Source: Rhodocyclaceae bacterium
Lineage (GTDB): Bacteria; Pseudomonadota; Gammaproteobacteria; Burkholderiales; Rhodocyclaceae
Reading direction: 5' to 3'
Length of the DNA stretch: 64,000 bases
Assembly (NCBI GenBank): GCA_023383815.1
Contig: JAHDYG010000006.1
Coordinates: forward strand, 1 to 64,000
The notes beneath the pieces are model-generated. The model had not been told where the DNA came from. It did not search any database and was given only the letters and a program-made list of their open reading frames with translations. Within the stretch, counting starts at the first letter, position 1, and each line of letters starts with the position of its first letter. Below are positions 38,581 through 46,879 of the stretch, in pieces. The translations under genes and the position numbers were made by a program.

Positions 38581-39618
38581 ATGGATTTCCAGATAGCCCT
38601 GATCCTGGGTCTGGACGGCGTGACCAACGGTGCAATCTATGCACTGCTGGCGCTGGCACTGGTGCTGGTGTTTGCCGTGACCCGGGTGATCTTCATTCCG
38701 CAGGGGGAGTTCGTCGCATACGGTGCGCTGACCCTTGCGATGATCGAGAACGGTTTTCTGCCGGCCACCATCTGGCTGCTGATCGGTGCCGGTGTGCTGG
38801 TAGCGCTGATCGACGGTGTCGCTGCGGTGCGTGGCGGCGCGGCCCGCAAGCTGCCGGCGATCGTTGCGCTCAATATCCTCTATCCGCTCGTGCTGCTCGG
38901 ACTGGTGTGGTCGCTCCCGCTTGCGAACATGCCGCTCGCGGTGCAGGTGCTGGCGACCGTGCTGATCGTCGTGCCGATGGGGCCGATGATGTACCGCATC
39001 ATCTACCAGCCAATCGCCGAAGCACCCGTGCTGGTGCTGCTCATCGTATCGGTCGCGGCCCACGTCGCGATGGTCGGACTCGGGCTGGTGTTCTTCGGTG
39101 CCGAGGGCTACCGTACCCCGCCGTTCGCCGATGCGCGGTTCGAGCTCGGACCGCTGAGCCTGACCGGGCAGATGATCTGGGTCATGATGTCCTCGCTGGT
39201 GCTGATCATTGCGCTGGCGCTGTTCTTCGGCCGCACGATCTATGGCAAGGCGCTCCGGGCGACCGCGATCAACCGCAACGGCGCCCGCCTGATGGGGATC
39301 TCGCCTGCACTCGCGGGCAAACTCACCTTCTTTCTTGCTGCGTTGATCGGCGTGCTCTCGGGCGTGCTGATCAGCCCGATCACCACCATCTACTACGACA
39401 GCGGTTTCCTGATCGGCCTCAAGGGCTTCGTTGCCGCGATCATCGGTGGGCTCGCAAGCTATCCGATCGCCGCCGGAGGCGCGATTCTGGTCGGTCTGCT
39501 CGAATCCTTCAGCTCGTTCTGGGCGAGCGCCTACAAGGAAGTCATCGTGTTCACCCTGGTCATCCCGGTCCTGCTGTGGCGTTCGCTGACCACGCACCAC
39601 ATGGAGGAGGAAGAATGA
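38581..39618 (+). CDS. ABC transporter permease (LivH-like)
   Basis: A 345-residue inner-membrane permease of the LivH type with about eight or nine hydrophobic helices. The N-terminal LILGLDGVTNGAIYALLALALVLVF and the permease loop FGRTIYGKALRATAINRNGARLMGI (about 218-242), which contacts the ATPase, identify the family. The stop codon overlaps the ATG of the next gene by 4 bp (ATGA). Confidence 0.92.
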   Translation: MDFQIALILGLDGVTNGAIYALLALALVLVFAVTRVIFIPQGEFVAYGALTLAMIENGFLPATIWLLIGAGVLVALIDGVAAVRGGAARKLPAIVALNILYPLVLLGLVWSLPLANMPLAVQVLATVLIVVPMGPMMYRIIYQPIAEAPVLVLLIVSVAAHVAMVGLGLVFFGAEGYRTPPFADARFELGPLSLTGQMIWVMMSSLVLIIALALFFGRTIYGKALRATAINRNGARLMGISPALAGKLTFFLAALIGVLSGVLISPITTIYYDSGFLIGLKGFVAAIIGGLASYPIAAGGAILVGLLESFSSFWASAYKEVIVFTLVIPVLLWRSLTTHHMEEEE

Positions 39619-41429
39619 AATCCGGTCTTTCTCCGCGCGTCGTGATGGGCGTGTTCGTCGTCGTGCTCGCGCTCGCCCCGCTCACCCTGTCGGCGTTCTA
39701 CGTGACCCTGCTCAACTACATCGGCCTGTATGCGATGGTCGCGATCGGGCTGGTGCTGCTCACCGGCGTTGGCGGACTCACGAGCTTCGGCCAGGCCGCC
39801 TTCGTCGGGCTGGGCGCCTACACGACCGGTGTCCTGACGACGGCGACCGAACTTCCGGTGTGGCTCGCCTGGCTTTCGTACTCGCCCTGGCTCACCCTGG
39901 TCGCCGGGCTGGTGTTCACCGGTGTCCTTGCGATGCTCATCGGCGCGCTGACCCTCAGGCTGTCCGGGCACTATCTGCCGCTGGGAACCATTGCCTGGGG
40001 GATCAGCCTGTACTTCCTGTTCGGTACGATGGAAATCCTGGGTGGCCATACCGGCTTCGGAGGGCTGCCCGCGATCACGGTCTTCGGCTACGAGCTGCGT
40101 CAGGGGCACGAGATCTTCTACCTGATCTGGGCCTTCGTACTGCTTGCGATCATCACGACGCAGAACCTTCTCGATTCGCGTGAAGGGCGCGCCATCCGGG
40201 CGCTCAAGGGTGGCATGGTGATGGCCGAGGCGATGGGGGTGAATACCGCGCGGGCGCGGATGATCATCTTCGTCATCGCTGCGTTGCTCGCCTGCGCCTC
40301 GGGCTGGCTCTATGCCCACATGCAGCGCTTCGTGAATCCGACCCCGTTCGGCCTGCACATGGGCATCGAGTATCTGTTCATGGCGGTGGTCGGCGGCGCA
40401 GGGCACGTATGGGGAGCGCTGGTTGGCGCAGGGCTCATCACGGTGCTCAAGCAGTGGCTGCAGGACGTGTTGCCCAAGGTCTTCGGCCAGAGCGGCAACT
40501 TCGAAGTCATCTTCTTCGGCTTCATGATGGTGTTCATCCTGCACAAGGCCCGTGGTGGTCTGTGGCCGATTCTGGTGGCGCTGACGCAGCGTGTGCTGCC
40601 GGTGCGAGGTGTCCAGCGCAGCATCGATTCCGGTGCCGAGCAGTTGCCGCGAAGGGCGCAGCCCAAGCCAGGCGACCTGCTGCTGTCGGGTAAGGAAGTC
40701 ACGCGCCGCTTCGGCGGACTGGTGGCCTGCAACGGACTGAGCCTCGATGTACGCGCCGGAGAGATCCTGGCGCTGATCGGTCCGAACGGTGCCGGCAAGA
40801 GCACGATGTTCAACCAGATCTCGGGCGTCGATACGCCGACCTCGGGTGAAGTCACCTTCCTCGGCAAATCGGTGGCTGGGCGCGGCTCGCGAGAGATCGC
40901 GCGCATGGGCATGAGCCGCACCTTCCAGCACGTCAAGCTGCTGCCGACGATGAGCGTGCTCGAGAACGTCGCGATCGGTGCCCACGTGCGCGGGTCGAAG
41001 GGCGTACTCTCGGCCGCGTGGCGACTCGACCGGCGCGAGGAGGCGCGATTGCTCGCCGAAGCTGCGCGGCAGATCGAACGCGTCGGACTGGCCGAGCACA
41101 TGCACGAGGAGGCAGGCAGCCTCGCGCTGGGCCAGCAGCGCATCCTGGAGATCGCCCGCGCGCTCGCGTCCGATCCGTGCCTGCTGCTCCTCGACGAGCC
41201 GGCAGCCGGACTGCGCTACAAGGAAAAGCAGGCGCTGGGGGACCTGCTGCGCAAGTTGCGCAGCGAGGGGATGGGCATCCTCCTCGTCGAGCACGACATG
41301 GATTTCGTCATGGGGCTAGTCGATCGCATCGTCGTGATGGAGTTCGGACAGAAGATCGCCGAAGGCCTTCCGGCCGAGGTACAGGCGGATCCGGCCGTGC
41401 TGGAAGCCTATCTGGGAGGGGTGGAATGA
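39615..41429 (+). CDS. fused LivM-type permease and LivG-type ATPase
   Basis: A 604-residue single polypeptide joining two transporter parts that are usually separate. Residues 1 to about 325 are a LivM-like permease (GGLTSFGQAAFVGLGAYTTG, then the coupling loop SREGRAIRALKGGMVMAEAMGVN). After a linker of about 25 residues, residues 350-604 form a LivG-like ATPase with Walker A GPNGAGKST near 390-398, signature LALGQQRILEIARAL, and Walker B LLLLDEPAAGL. The ATG overlaps the previous stop, and the end overlaps the next gene by 4 bp. No frameshift is needed. Confidence 0.93.
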   Translation: MKSGLSPRVVMGVFVVVLALAPLTLSAFYVTLLNYIGLYAMVAIGLVLLTGVGGLTSFGQAAFVGLGAYTTGVLTTATELPVWLAWLSYSPWLTLVAGLVFTGVLAMLIGALTLRLSGHYLPLGTIAWGISLYFLFGTMEILGGHTGFGGLPAITVFGYELRQGHEIFYLIWAFVLLAIITTQNLLDSREGRAIRALKGGMVMAEAMGVNTARARMIIFVIAALLACASGWLYAHMQRFVNPTPFGLHMGIEYLFMAVVGGAGHVWGALVGAGLITVLKQWLQDVLPKVFGQSGNFEVIFFGFMMVFILHKARGGLWPILVALTQRVLPVRGVQRSIDSGAEQLPRRAQPKPGDLLLSGKEVTRRFGGLVACNGLSLDVRAGEILALIGPNGAGKSTMFNQISGVDTPTSGEVTFLGKSVAGRGSREIARMGMSRTFQHVKLLPTMSVLENVAIGAHVRGSKGVLSAAWRLDRREEARLLAEAARQIERVGLAEHMHEEAGSLALGQQRILEIARALASDPCLLLLDEPAAGLRYKEKQALGDLLRKLRSEGMGILLVEHDMDFVMGLVDRIVVMEFGQKIAEGLPAEVQADPAVLEAYLGGVE

Positions 41430-42187
41430 GCGCCGCAGGGACCGAAATCGTTCTGGAAACGCGCGACCTGTGCGTGTCGTACGGCAAGGTGCAGGCGCTG
41501 CACAACGCCAACATCCGCGTCGGCAAGGGCCAGATCGTCACCGTCATCGGGCCGAATGGAGCGGGCAAGACGACGATGCTCTCCGCGATCATGGGCGTGT
41601 TGCCGTCCAGCGGCGAGATCCGTTTCGATGGCGCGACCGAGCATTCACCGGAAGTCGAGCACATGGTGGCGCGCGGGATGAACCTCGTGCCCGAAAAGCG
41701 GGATCTCTTTGGCGAGATGAGCGTCGAGGACAACCTCGTGCTCGGTGCCTTCCAGCGCTACCGCGAAGGCAAGCGGGATCATGGCCAGACGATGGAGGAG
41801 GTGTATGCCCTCTTCCCGCGCCTGAAGGAGCGTCACAACCAGCTGGCCGGCACGCTCTCGGGGGGCGAGCGGCAGATGCTGGCGGTCGGCCGCGCACTGA
41901 TGGCCAAGCCGCGGCTGCTGATGCTCGACGAGCCGAGCCTGGGCCTGGCCCCGCTGATCGTGCGCGAGATTTTCCGGATCATCTCGGAGCTGAGAAGCCG
42001 CGGCGTCTCGATCCTCCTCATCGAGCAGAATGCGCGCGCCGCGCTGCAGGTCGCGGACTATGCTTATGTGCTGGAGATGGGCGAGATCGCAATGGAGGGT
42101 CCGGCTCATGAGCTTGCCGACGATCCGCGCGTGATCGAAACCTACCTCGGTCTGGGCGGCAAGCACCAGGACAAGCTGGCCGGCTGA
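41426..42187 (+). CDS. ABC transporter ATPase (LivF-like)
   Basis: A 253-residue ATPase of the LivF type. Walker A GPNGAGKTT lies at 42-50, the signature LSGGERQMLAVGRAL near 145-159 and Walker B LLMLDEPSLGLAP near 165-177. It begins inside the end of the fused gene (ATGA overlap) and completes the transporter. LivF-like proteins pair with LivG-like ATPases to drive import. Confidence 0.94.
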   Translation: MSAAGTEIVLETRDLCVSYGKVQALHNANIRVGKGQIVTVIGPNGAGKTTMLSAIMGVLPSSGEIRFDGATEHSPEVEHMVARGMNLVPEKRDLFGEMSVEDNLVLGAFQRYREGKRDHGQTMEEVYALFPRLKERHNQLAGTLSGGERQMLAVGRALMAKPRLLMLDEPSLGLAPLIVREIFRIISELRSRGVSILLIEQNARAALQVADYAYVLEMGEIAMEGPAHELADDPRVIETYLGLGGKHQDKLAG

Positions 42188-42196
42188 ACGCTGTCA

Positions 42197-42237
42197 CCGG
42201 GCTCCGGGATCGCCCCGACTTCAAGGGGCGCGCCCGG
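42197..42237. terminator. stem-loop after transporter operon
   Basis: Nested arms CCGGGC (42197-42202) with GCCCGG (42232-42237) and CGCCCC (42211-42216) with GGGGCG (42225-42230), loop GACTTCAA. It lies between the convergent transporter operon and GNAT gene, so it may end both. No T-run. Confidence 0.5.
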
Positions 42238-42260
42238 CCTTTCGGCTGGCGGACCGGCCC

Positions 42261-42755
42261 CTACAGGAGGCGGTGCATGAATACCGCCTGACCTGCCGCA
42301 GGATCGAGCTCATAGGGCTGGAATCCGGCCCGTTCATAGGCCGCGATCGCGGCGCGGTTGTTCGAAAGCACTTCGAGCGTCAACTTGCAGCAGTCGCGCT
42401 CGCGCGCCGCGCGCTCGGCTGCCTGCAGCAGGGCCCGACCGATTCCCTGCCCGCGGTGACCCGCGAGCACGGCGACGTCATGCACATTGAGCAGCGGACG
42501 GGCCGCGAAGGTCGAAAAACCAAGAAAGCAATTGATCAGGCCGACCGCCTCGTGATTGCGGAACGCGAGAAAGGCGACGTATCCGGGCTGCGTGCGCAGC
42601 CGCTCGGCCAGCACGGCGCGCACCTGCTCGGTGAGGGGCGTGCCGCCGCCCATGGGATCGCGGGCATAGTGGTCGAGCAGGGCGACGAGCGCGGAACGAT
42701 GTGCTGGATCCCGCAGATCGACAGCTTCGATGCGGAGGTCGGTCTTGTGGGTCAT
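42261..42755 (-). CDS. GNAT-family N-acetyltransferase
   Basis: A 164-residue acetyltransferase. The acetyl-CoA loop is HRGQGIGRALLQAAERAA in the second half, followed by LEVLSNNRAAIAAYERAGF, the usual C-terminal GNAT motif. The start is uncertain: ATG at 42755 is used, giving MTHKTDLRIEAVDL. An ATG at 42779 would add eight residues, and neither has a clear ribosome site. It lies just downstream of trhP and is probably co-transcribed. The substrate is unknown. Confidence 0.85.
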   Translation of the reverse strand: MTHKTDLRIEAVDLRDPAHRSALVALLDHYARDPMGGGTPLTEQVRAVLAERLRTQPGYVAFLAFRNHEAVGLINCFLGFSTFAARPLLNVHDVAVLAGHRGQGIGRALLQAAERAARERDCCKLTLEVLSNNRAAIAAYERAGFQPYELDPAAGQAVFMHRLL

Positions 42756-42786
42756 CGGTGCGAAAGCCAGGCGGTCCATGAGCGCG

Positions 42787-44133
42787 TCAGAGGTAGCGGG
42801 CGACATAGCGGATCGTCGCACCATCGAGATCATCGGGGATGGGCAGCCAGACACGCCGCCCGCTGCCCGGGACAACCGCCAGGGTCTGGCCGTCGCCGTC
42901 CTCGATGCGATCGGCCACGACGTCACGATTTGCCCCCGGGCAGATCAGCTCCAGCCGATCCCCCTGCGCGAAGCGGTTCTTGACCTCGACTTCGAGCATC
43001 CGGCGCGCCGGATCGAAACCGATGCTCTCGCCTACGAGCAGGCTGCGCCCTGATTCGGAGTGGCCGCGCAGGTAGTTCTGGTGTGCCGGTGTGTGGTGAC
43101 GCTGGTAGAAGCCGTCGGTATAGCCGCGGTTCGCGAGGCCCTCGAGCTCGCCCAGCAGGCGCGGGTTGAAGGGGCGTCCGGCAACCGCATCGTCGATCGC
43201 CCTGCGGTAGCTCTGGCACGCGCGCGCGGCGTAGTACGGGCTTTTGGTCCGACCCTCGATCTTGAGCGAATCGATCCCGAGTGCGACGAGCCGCTCGACG
43301 TGCTCGACCGCGCGCAGATCGCGCGAGTTGAGCACATAGGTGCCGTGCTCGTCTTCCTCGATCGGCATCAACTGCCCAGGCCGTGTGCCCTCTTCAAGCA
43401 GCCACACCCGGTCTGCGAGGCCGTGACGGTCACCGCCGCCGAGCGCAGGGCTGTGACCGGACACATGAGCGTTCACGTCTCCGCTGTCGTCCTCGGAGGC
43501 CGGGTGCACCTGATAGTCCCAGCGGCAGGAGTTGGTGCACGATCCCTGGTTCGGGTCTCGGTGATTGAAATAGCCCGAGAGCAGGCAGCGACCGGAGTAG
43601 GCGATGCACAACGCGCCGTGCACGAAGACTTCAAGCTCGACCTCCGGGCAGCGCTCGCGAATCTCGGCGATCTCGTCGAGCGACAGCTCGCGCGAGAGAA
43701 TGACGCGCCGGATCCCGACCGATTGCCAGAAGCGTACCGCCGCGTGATTGGTCGCGTTCGCCTGCACCGACAGGTGGATCGGGATCTGCGGCCAGCGCTC
43801 GCGAACCATCATGATGAGTCCGGGGTCGGCCATGATCATCGCGTCGGGCTGCAGTTCCAGGACAGGTTCGAGATCGTCGAGGAAGGTCCTGACCTTGCTG
43901 TTGTGTGGATAGATGTTATTGACGAGATAGAAGGCCTTGCCGGCGTCGTGTGCTTCGGAGATCGCCTCGGCCAGCGTTTCGATGCACCCGAAGCTGTTGT
44001 TGCGCACGCGCAGCGAATACCGGGGCTGACCGGCATAGACCGCATCGGCGCCGAACTCGAACGCGGTCCGCATCATCTCGATCGAACCGGCCGGGGCGAG
44101 CAGCTCTGGTGCGGGGCTGGGGGAGTGGGTCAT
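42787..44133 (-). CDS. trhP: tRNA hydroxylation protein TrhP (YegQ, U32 family)
   Basis: A 448-residue U32-family protein related to E. coli YegQ/TrhP, which uses prephenate to hydroxylate uridine 34 of some tRNAs, giving 5-hydroxyuridine. The N-terminus ELLAPAGSIEMMRTAFEFGADAVYAGQ and the family signature EVFVHGALCIAYSGRCLLSGYF are clear. Clustered cysteines in GSCTNSCRWDY are the likely iron-sulfur ligands. The ATG at 44133 gives the family length; the frame open upstream is low-complexity. Confidence 0.9.
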   Translation of the reverse strand: MTHSPSPAPELLAPAGSIEMMRTAFEFGADAVYAGQPRYSLRVRNNSFGCIETLAEAISEAHDAGKAFYLVNNIYPHNSKVRTFLDDLEPVLELQPDAMIMADPGLIMMVRERWPQIPIHLSVQANATNHAAVRFWQSVGIRRVILSRELSLDEIAEIRERCPEVELEVFVHGALCIAYSGRCLLSGYFNHRDPNQGSCTNSCRWDYQVHPASEDDSGDVNAHVSGHSPALGGGDRHGLADRVWLLEEGTRPGQLMPIEEDEHGTYVLNSRDLRAVEHVERLVALGIDSLKIEGRTKSPYYAARACQSYRRAIDDAVAGRPFNPRLLGELEGLANRGYTDGFYQRHHTPAHQNYLRGHSESGRSLLVGESIGFDPARRMLEVEVKNRFAQGDRLELICPGANRDVVADRIEDGDGQTLAVVPGSGRRVWLPIPDDLDGATIRYVARYL

Positions 44134-44212
44134 GGGCGCGATTCTATGCGAAAGCGCAGCGGCCGCGGCCGCCGTGCGTGCCGCACCCGATGCACGAGCA
44201 CTGGAAAATGGC

Positions 44213-44245
44213 GAGGGCAATGGCCGTCGCCGGTCCATTGCCCTC
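44213..44245 (-). terminator. stem-loop after phasin gene
   Basis: GAGGGCAATGG (44213-44223) and CCATTGCCCTC (44235-44245) form a perfect 11-bp stem. On the minus strand it lies 54 bp after the phaP stop and is followed by GCCATTTTCC, a weak T-run. Confidence 0.65.
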
Positions 44246-44298
44246 GTGTGGTGTCAGACCCTGCTTCGACCGGGCGTCCGGGCCCGGTCGAGTGCGGA

Positions 44299-44856
44299 TC
44301 AGGCGCTCTTGCGGCCCTTCGTGACCGGAGCGGACACGGCCTTCGCCGCTGCGTCGCCGGCCGCCGCGAGATTCGCCTCGGCCATCTGAATCGCCTGACG
44401 GGTCGCACGGTTGACCTGGTCGAAGGTCGAGTTGGCCGCAGCGATGCCGGACTTCAGCGCCGCAACCGCAGCATCCGAACCGACGGGTGCTGCCCGGGCA
44501 GCCCTCTCAAGCTCGGCGGCGACGGTCTGGTTCATCTGCGCAACGCGCTGCTCGACCGGCTTCGCTGCAGCTTCGAATCCCTGGGTGCCGATCTCGTAGC
44601 TGTGGCGGAACCAGGCGAGGGTACGCTCGGCGAACGGCTGTGCCAGCCCGGCCTGGATGCTGAAGAAGGCTTGCGGATCCTTGGCGTCGAGCAGGGCGCG
44701 GATGGCAGCGCTGCCGTCATCGAAGGTGGCGCGCAGCGTGTTCAGGTTGAGGGCGGCCAGGCGCTCGGCGGCGTCGAATGCGACCGATACGGTGGTCAGC
44801 ACGGCGTCGACGGCGGCATTGCGTTCGGCAAGAATCAGTTCGGGTTGGGGGTTCAT
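44299..44856 (-). CDS. phaP: phasin (PHA granule-associated protein)
   Basis: A 185-residue, alanine-rich helical protein without cysteine or signal peptide, typical of phasins that coat polyhydroxyalkanoate granules. Family-like segments include AERLAALNLNTLRATFDDGSAAIRALLDAKDPQAFFSIQAGLAQPFAERTLAWFRHSYEI. The C-terminus is lysine/alanine-rich (APVTKGRKSA). AAGGAG precedes the ATG. A near-consensus sigma-70 promoter flanked by two copies of a 13-bp repeat lies upstream, suggesting tight repression, as by PhaR. No PHA synthase is in the window. Confidence 0.9.
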   Translation of the reverse strand: MNPQPELILAERNAAVDAVLTTVSVAFDAAERLAALNLNTLRATFDDGSAAIRALLDAKDPQAFFSIQAGLAQPFAERTLAWFRHSYEIGTQGFEAAAKPVEQRVAQMNQTVAAELERAARAAPVGSDAAVAALKSGIAAANSTFDQVNRATRQAIQMAEANLAAAGDAAAKAVSAPVTKGRKSA

Positions 44857-44914
44857 GTGAGGCTCCTTGTAGTCGTCGGATTTCACTGTTCCAGCTGTCG
44901 AAGAATCCGATTGC

Positions 44915-44927
44915 TGCAGTGCACAAT
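44915..44927. repeat. 13-bp repeat copy 1, phaP promoter
   Basis: TGCAGTGCACAAT, identical to the copy at 44970-44982. This one lies just downstream of the phaP -10, at the likely transcription start. The TGC/GCA-rich content is like described binding sites of the PHA regulator PhaR; that link is inferred. Confidence 0.6.
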
Positions 44928-44930
44928 TGA

Positions 44931-44958
44931 ATTGTAGTCGCCGATTTTCAAATGTCAA
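44931..44958 (-). promoter_or_regulatory. sigma-70 promoter of phaP
   Basis: On the minus strand TTGACA (44958-44953) and TACAAT (44936-44931) are separated by 16 bp, an almost ideal sigma-70 promoter. It points to phaP, about 75 bp from the ATG. Confidence 0.8.
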
Positions 44959-44969
44959 GAATTTTGTGG

Positions 44970-44982
44970 TGCAGTGCACAAT
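44970..44982. repeat. 13-bp repeat copy 2, phaP promoter
   Basis: Second TGCAGTGCACAAT, 55 bp from copy 1 (about five helical turns), upstream of the -35. With the preceding TTGTGG it forms an imperfect palindrome. The two copies bracket the promoter, so a repressor could bind both and loop or block it. Confidence 0.6.
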
Positions 44983-45094
44983 AACTCTCCCGGACACCTC
45001 CTGCAGGACCACGCACCGTCGCGCCCTCTTGCCCCGGGCGCCTGTGGTAGGCTGCCCCGGCCCGTGCCCTTCGCGGATTCGATCCGCCCTGACC

Positions 45095-46282
45095 ATGGCT
45101 CAGCTGCGCATCGCGATCGTCCTCTTCCTCCTGATGCTTCCGGTCACCGGGATGGTGCCGGTGCTGACCGGCCTGACCGTGGGCAGGCACCCGGAGCTTG
45201 GCGATCTTGGGCGTCACCTCTTCATGTCGGTGAACATGATCGGCGCGCTCGTTGCCGCACCGCTTGCGGGACTCGTCTCGGACAGCCTGGGCCGTCGCAC
45301 GCCGCTGATTGCGGCGGCGCTCGGCCTCAACGCGCTGACCCTGCTGCTGATCTCGGGCGACGGATCCTACCCGGTGATCCTCATGCTGCGTTTCATCGAG
45401 GGCTGTGCCCACATGGCCTCGCTGTCGCTCTTGATGGCACTGGCAGCCGATCACGCACGGCGCGAAGGATTCGGTGCGACGATGGGTGGCGTGGGCGCTG
45501 CGATCAGCCTCGGGGTGGCGAGCGGCGCGCCGCTGGGGGGCTGGATCGGTTCGGGCGCACCGTCGCTCGTTCCGTGGGTCGGCGGCTGGCTGATGCTCGC
45601 GCTGGCCTTGTGCGTTCCGTGGATCTTGCGCGATGCACCGGTCGAGCATGCGCGCGCGCGCCCGCGCGAACTCCTGCAGGCGCTGGCACGCAACCGCCTG
45701 CTTGCCGTGCCCTATGTGTTCGCGTTCGTCGACCGGCTGACGGTCGGTTTCATCGTATCGACTTTCTCGCTGTATCTGGGGACCGTGCTAGGGTTCTCGA
45801 CTGCGCGCATCGGCTTTGTGATGGCGGCCTTCCTGATCCCGTTCTCCTTGCTGACCTTTCCGGCGGGAATCCTGTCCCGGCACTGGGACCGACTGGGGAT
45901 GATGATCCTTGGCAGTCTCCTGTACGGCGGCTTCCTCGTCGTGCTCGGGGTCGTTCCGGGCGCATGGATCCCCTGGACGATGGCGGCAGGTGGCATCGTC
46001 GCAGCCCTCATGTACGCACCCTCGCTCGTGCTGGCGACGGAGTTGGCGGGCCCCGGCCAGCGTGCCACGACGCTGGCCGGGTTCAACATTGCAGGCTCAT
46101 TGGGGTTTGCGCTCGGTCCGTTGCTGGCCGGGAGTCTCGTCGCGCTGCTGCGCTCGTCCGGGGTCGACCCGTACTTGCCGGTGTTCGTCCTGATCGCTGC
46201 GATCGAGATCCTCGTTGCCGTCGCGATGATTCCGCTCTGGATGCGTCGTCGCGCAAGCCACGCGGAAGCCGCATCCCCCTGA
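45095..46282 (+). CDS. MFS transporter of unknown substrate
   Basis: A 395-residue major facilitator permease with about 12 hydrophobic helices. The loop 2-3 motif GLVSDSLGRRTPLI is the family signature, and the mirror motif FPAGILSRHWDRLGMM occurs in the second half. The ATG at 45095 gives a complete protein whose first helix starts at once (LRIAIVLFLLMLPVTGMVPV); the open frame upstream overlaps the phaP promoter and is not coding. Substrate cannot be told; drug or metabolite efflux is possible. Confidence 0.85.
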   Translation: MAQLRIAIVLFLLMLPVTGMVPVLTGLTVGRHPELGDLGRHLFMSVNMIGALVAAPLAGLVSDSLGRRTPLIAAALGLNALTLLLISGDGSYPVILMLRFIEGCAHMASLSLLMALAADHARREGFGATMGGVGAAISLGVASGAPLGGWIGSGAPSLVPWVGGWLMLALALCVPWILRDAPVEHARARPRELLQALARNRLLAVPYVFAFVDRLTVGFIVSTFSLYLGTVLGFSTARIGFVMAAFLIPFSLLTFPAGILSRHWDRLGMMILGSLLYGGFLVVLGVVPGAWIPWTMAAGGIVAALMYAPSLVLATELAGPGQRATTLAGFNIAGSLGFALGPLLAGSLVALLRSSGVDPYLPVFVLIAAIEILVAVAMIPLWMRRRASHAEAASP

Positions 46283-46365
46283 ACGGGGCTGTTTCGTGCG
46301 ATCATGCGCGCGGATGCGTGCGAGCACGCGCCCGATTCTGAACGCCCGACCAGACCGATTCCGCG

Positions 46366-46851
46366 ATGAATACCGATCCCGCAGCACTGACCGATCCTGC
46401 CGACGCCGTCCAGGCAGGCTCCGAACGTTCGCCCAAGACCGCGCTCGATCCGCGTGCATTGCTCGAACGGCTGCAGGCGGACTCACCGACCTTTCGCGAC
46501 TGCAAACCGGTGGCGCTTCGCATCGACAAGGCGATCGGGGAGCGCTACGCGGACGCAGACCGCAAGGCGGTGCGTGCGGCCATGCGCATCCATACCGCTT
46601 CGACCCGTTACCTGAAAGCCCTGGAGAAGGGCACCCTGCGCTACGATCTGGACGGCAACGCGGACGGCGGGGTCACCGAGGAACACCGCAGCCATGCAGC
46701 GCAGACGCTCAAGGAGCGCTTCGCCGAAGCGACCCGACGCAAGCGCGAGAAGCAGAAGCAGGAGGAAGCGCAACGGCGCGAGCAGGAGGCCGAGCAGCGC
46801 AGGGCCGAAAAGCTGCAGCAACTGGTCGGGAAGTTCGGGCGCGGTTCCTGA
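46366..46851 (+). CDS. proQ: ProQ/FinO-domain RNA chaperone
   Basis: A 161-residue RNA-binding protein. The ProQ/FinO domain covers about residues 28-110 (FRDCKPVALRIDKAIGERYADADRKAVRAAMRIHTASTRYLKAL). It is followed by a charged coiled-coil-like tail rich in Glu, Arg and Gln, ending VGKFGRGS. ProQ proteins bind structured small RNAs and mRNA 3' ends. The size is between the minimal FinO-domain proteins of Neisseria and the longer E. coli ProQ, and the Tudor-like C-terminal domain of the latter is absent. Confidence 0.88.
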   Translation: MNTDPAALTDPADAVQAGSERSPKTALDPRALLERLQADSPTFRDCKPVALRIDKAIGERYADADRKAVRAAMRIHTASTRYLKALEKGTLRYDLDGNADGGVTEEHRSHAAQTLKERFAEATRRKREKQKQEEAQRREQEAEQRRAEKLQQLVGKFGRGS

Positions 46852-46858
46852 GCACGAT

Positions 46859-46877
46859 GGCACCCGCATGGGGTGCC
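46859..46877. terminator. hairpin between proQ and helicase gene
   Basis: GGCACCC (46859-46865) pairs with GGGTGCC (46871-46877) around GCATG, lying 7 bp after the proQ stop and 2 bp before the end of the convergent helicase gene. Confidence 0.5.
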
Positions 46878-46879
46878 GC

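Noticed and set aside
42779..42926. N-terminal extension of the GNAT protein
   Set aside because: The extra residues overlap trhP in another frame and are unlike GNAT sequence; a start at 42755 (or 42779) is more likely.
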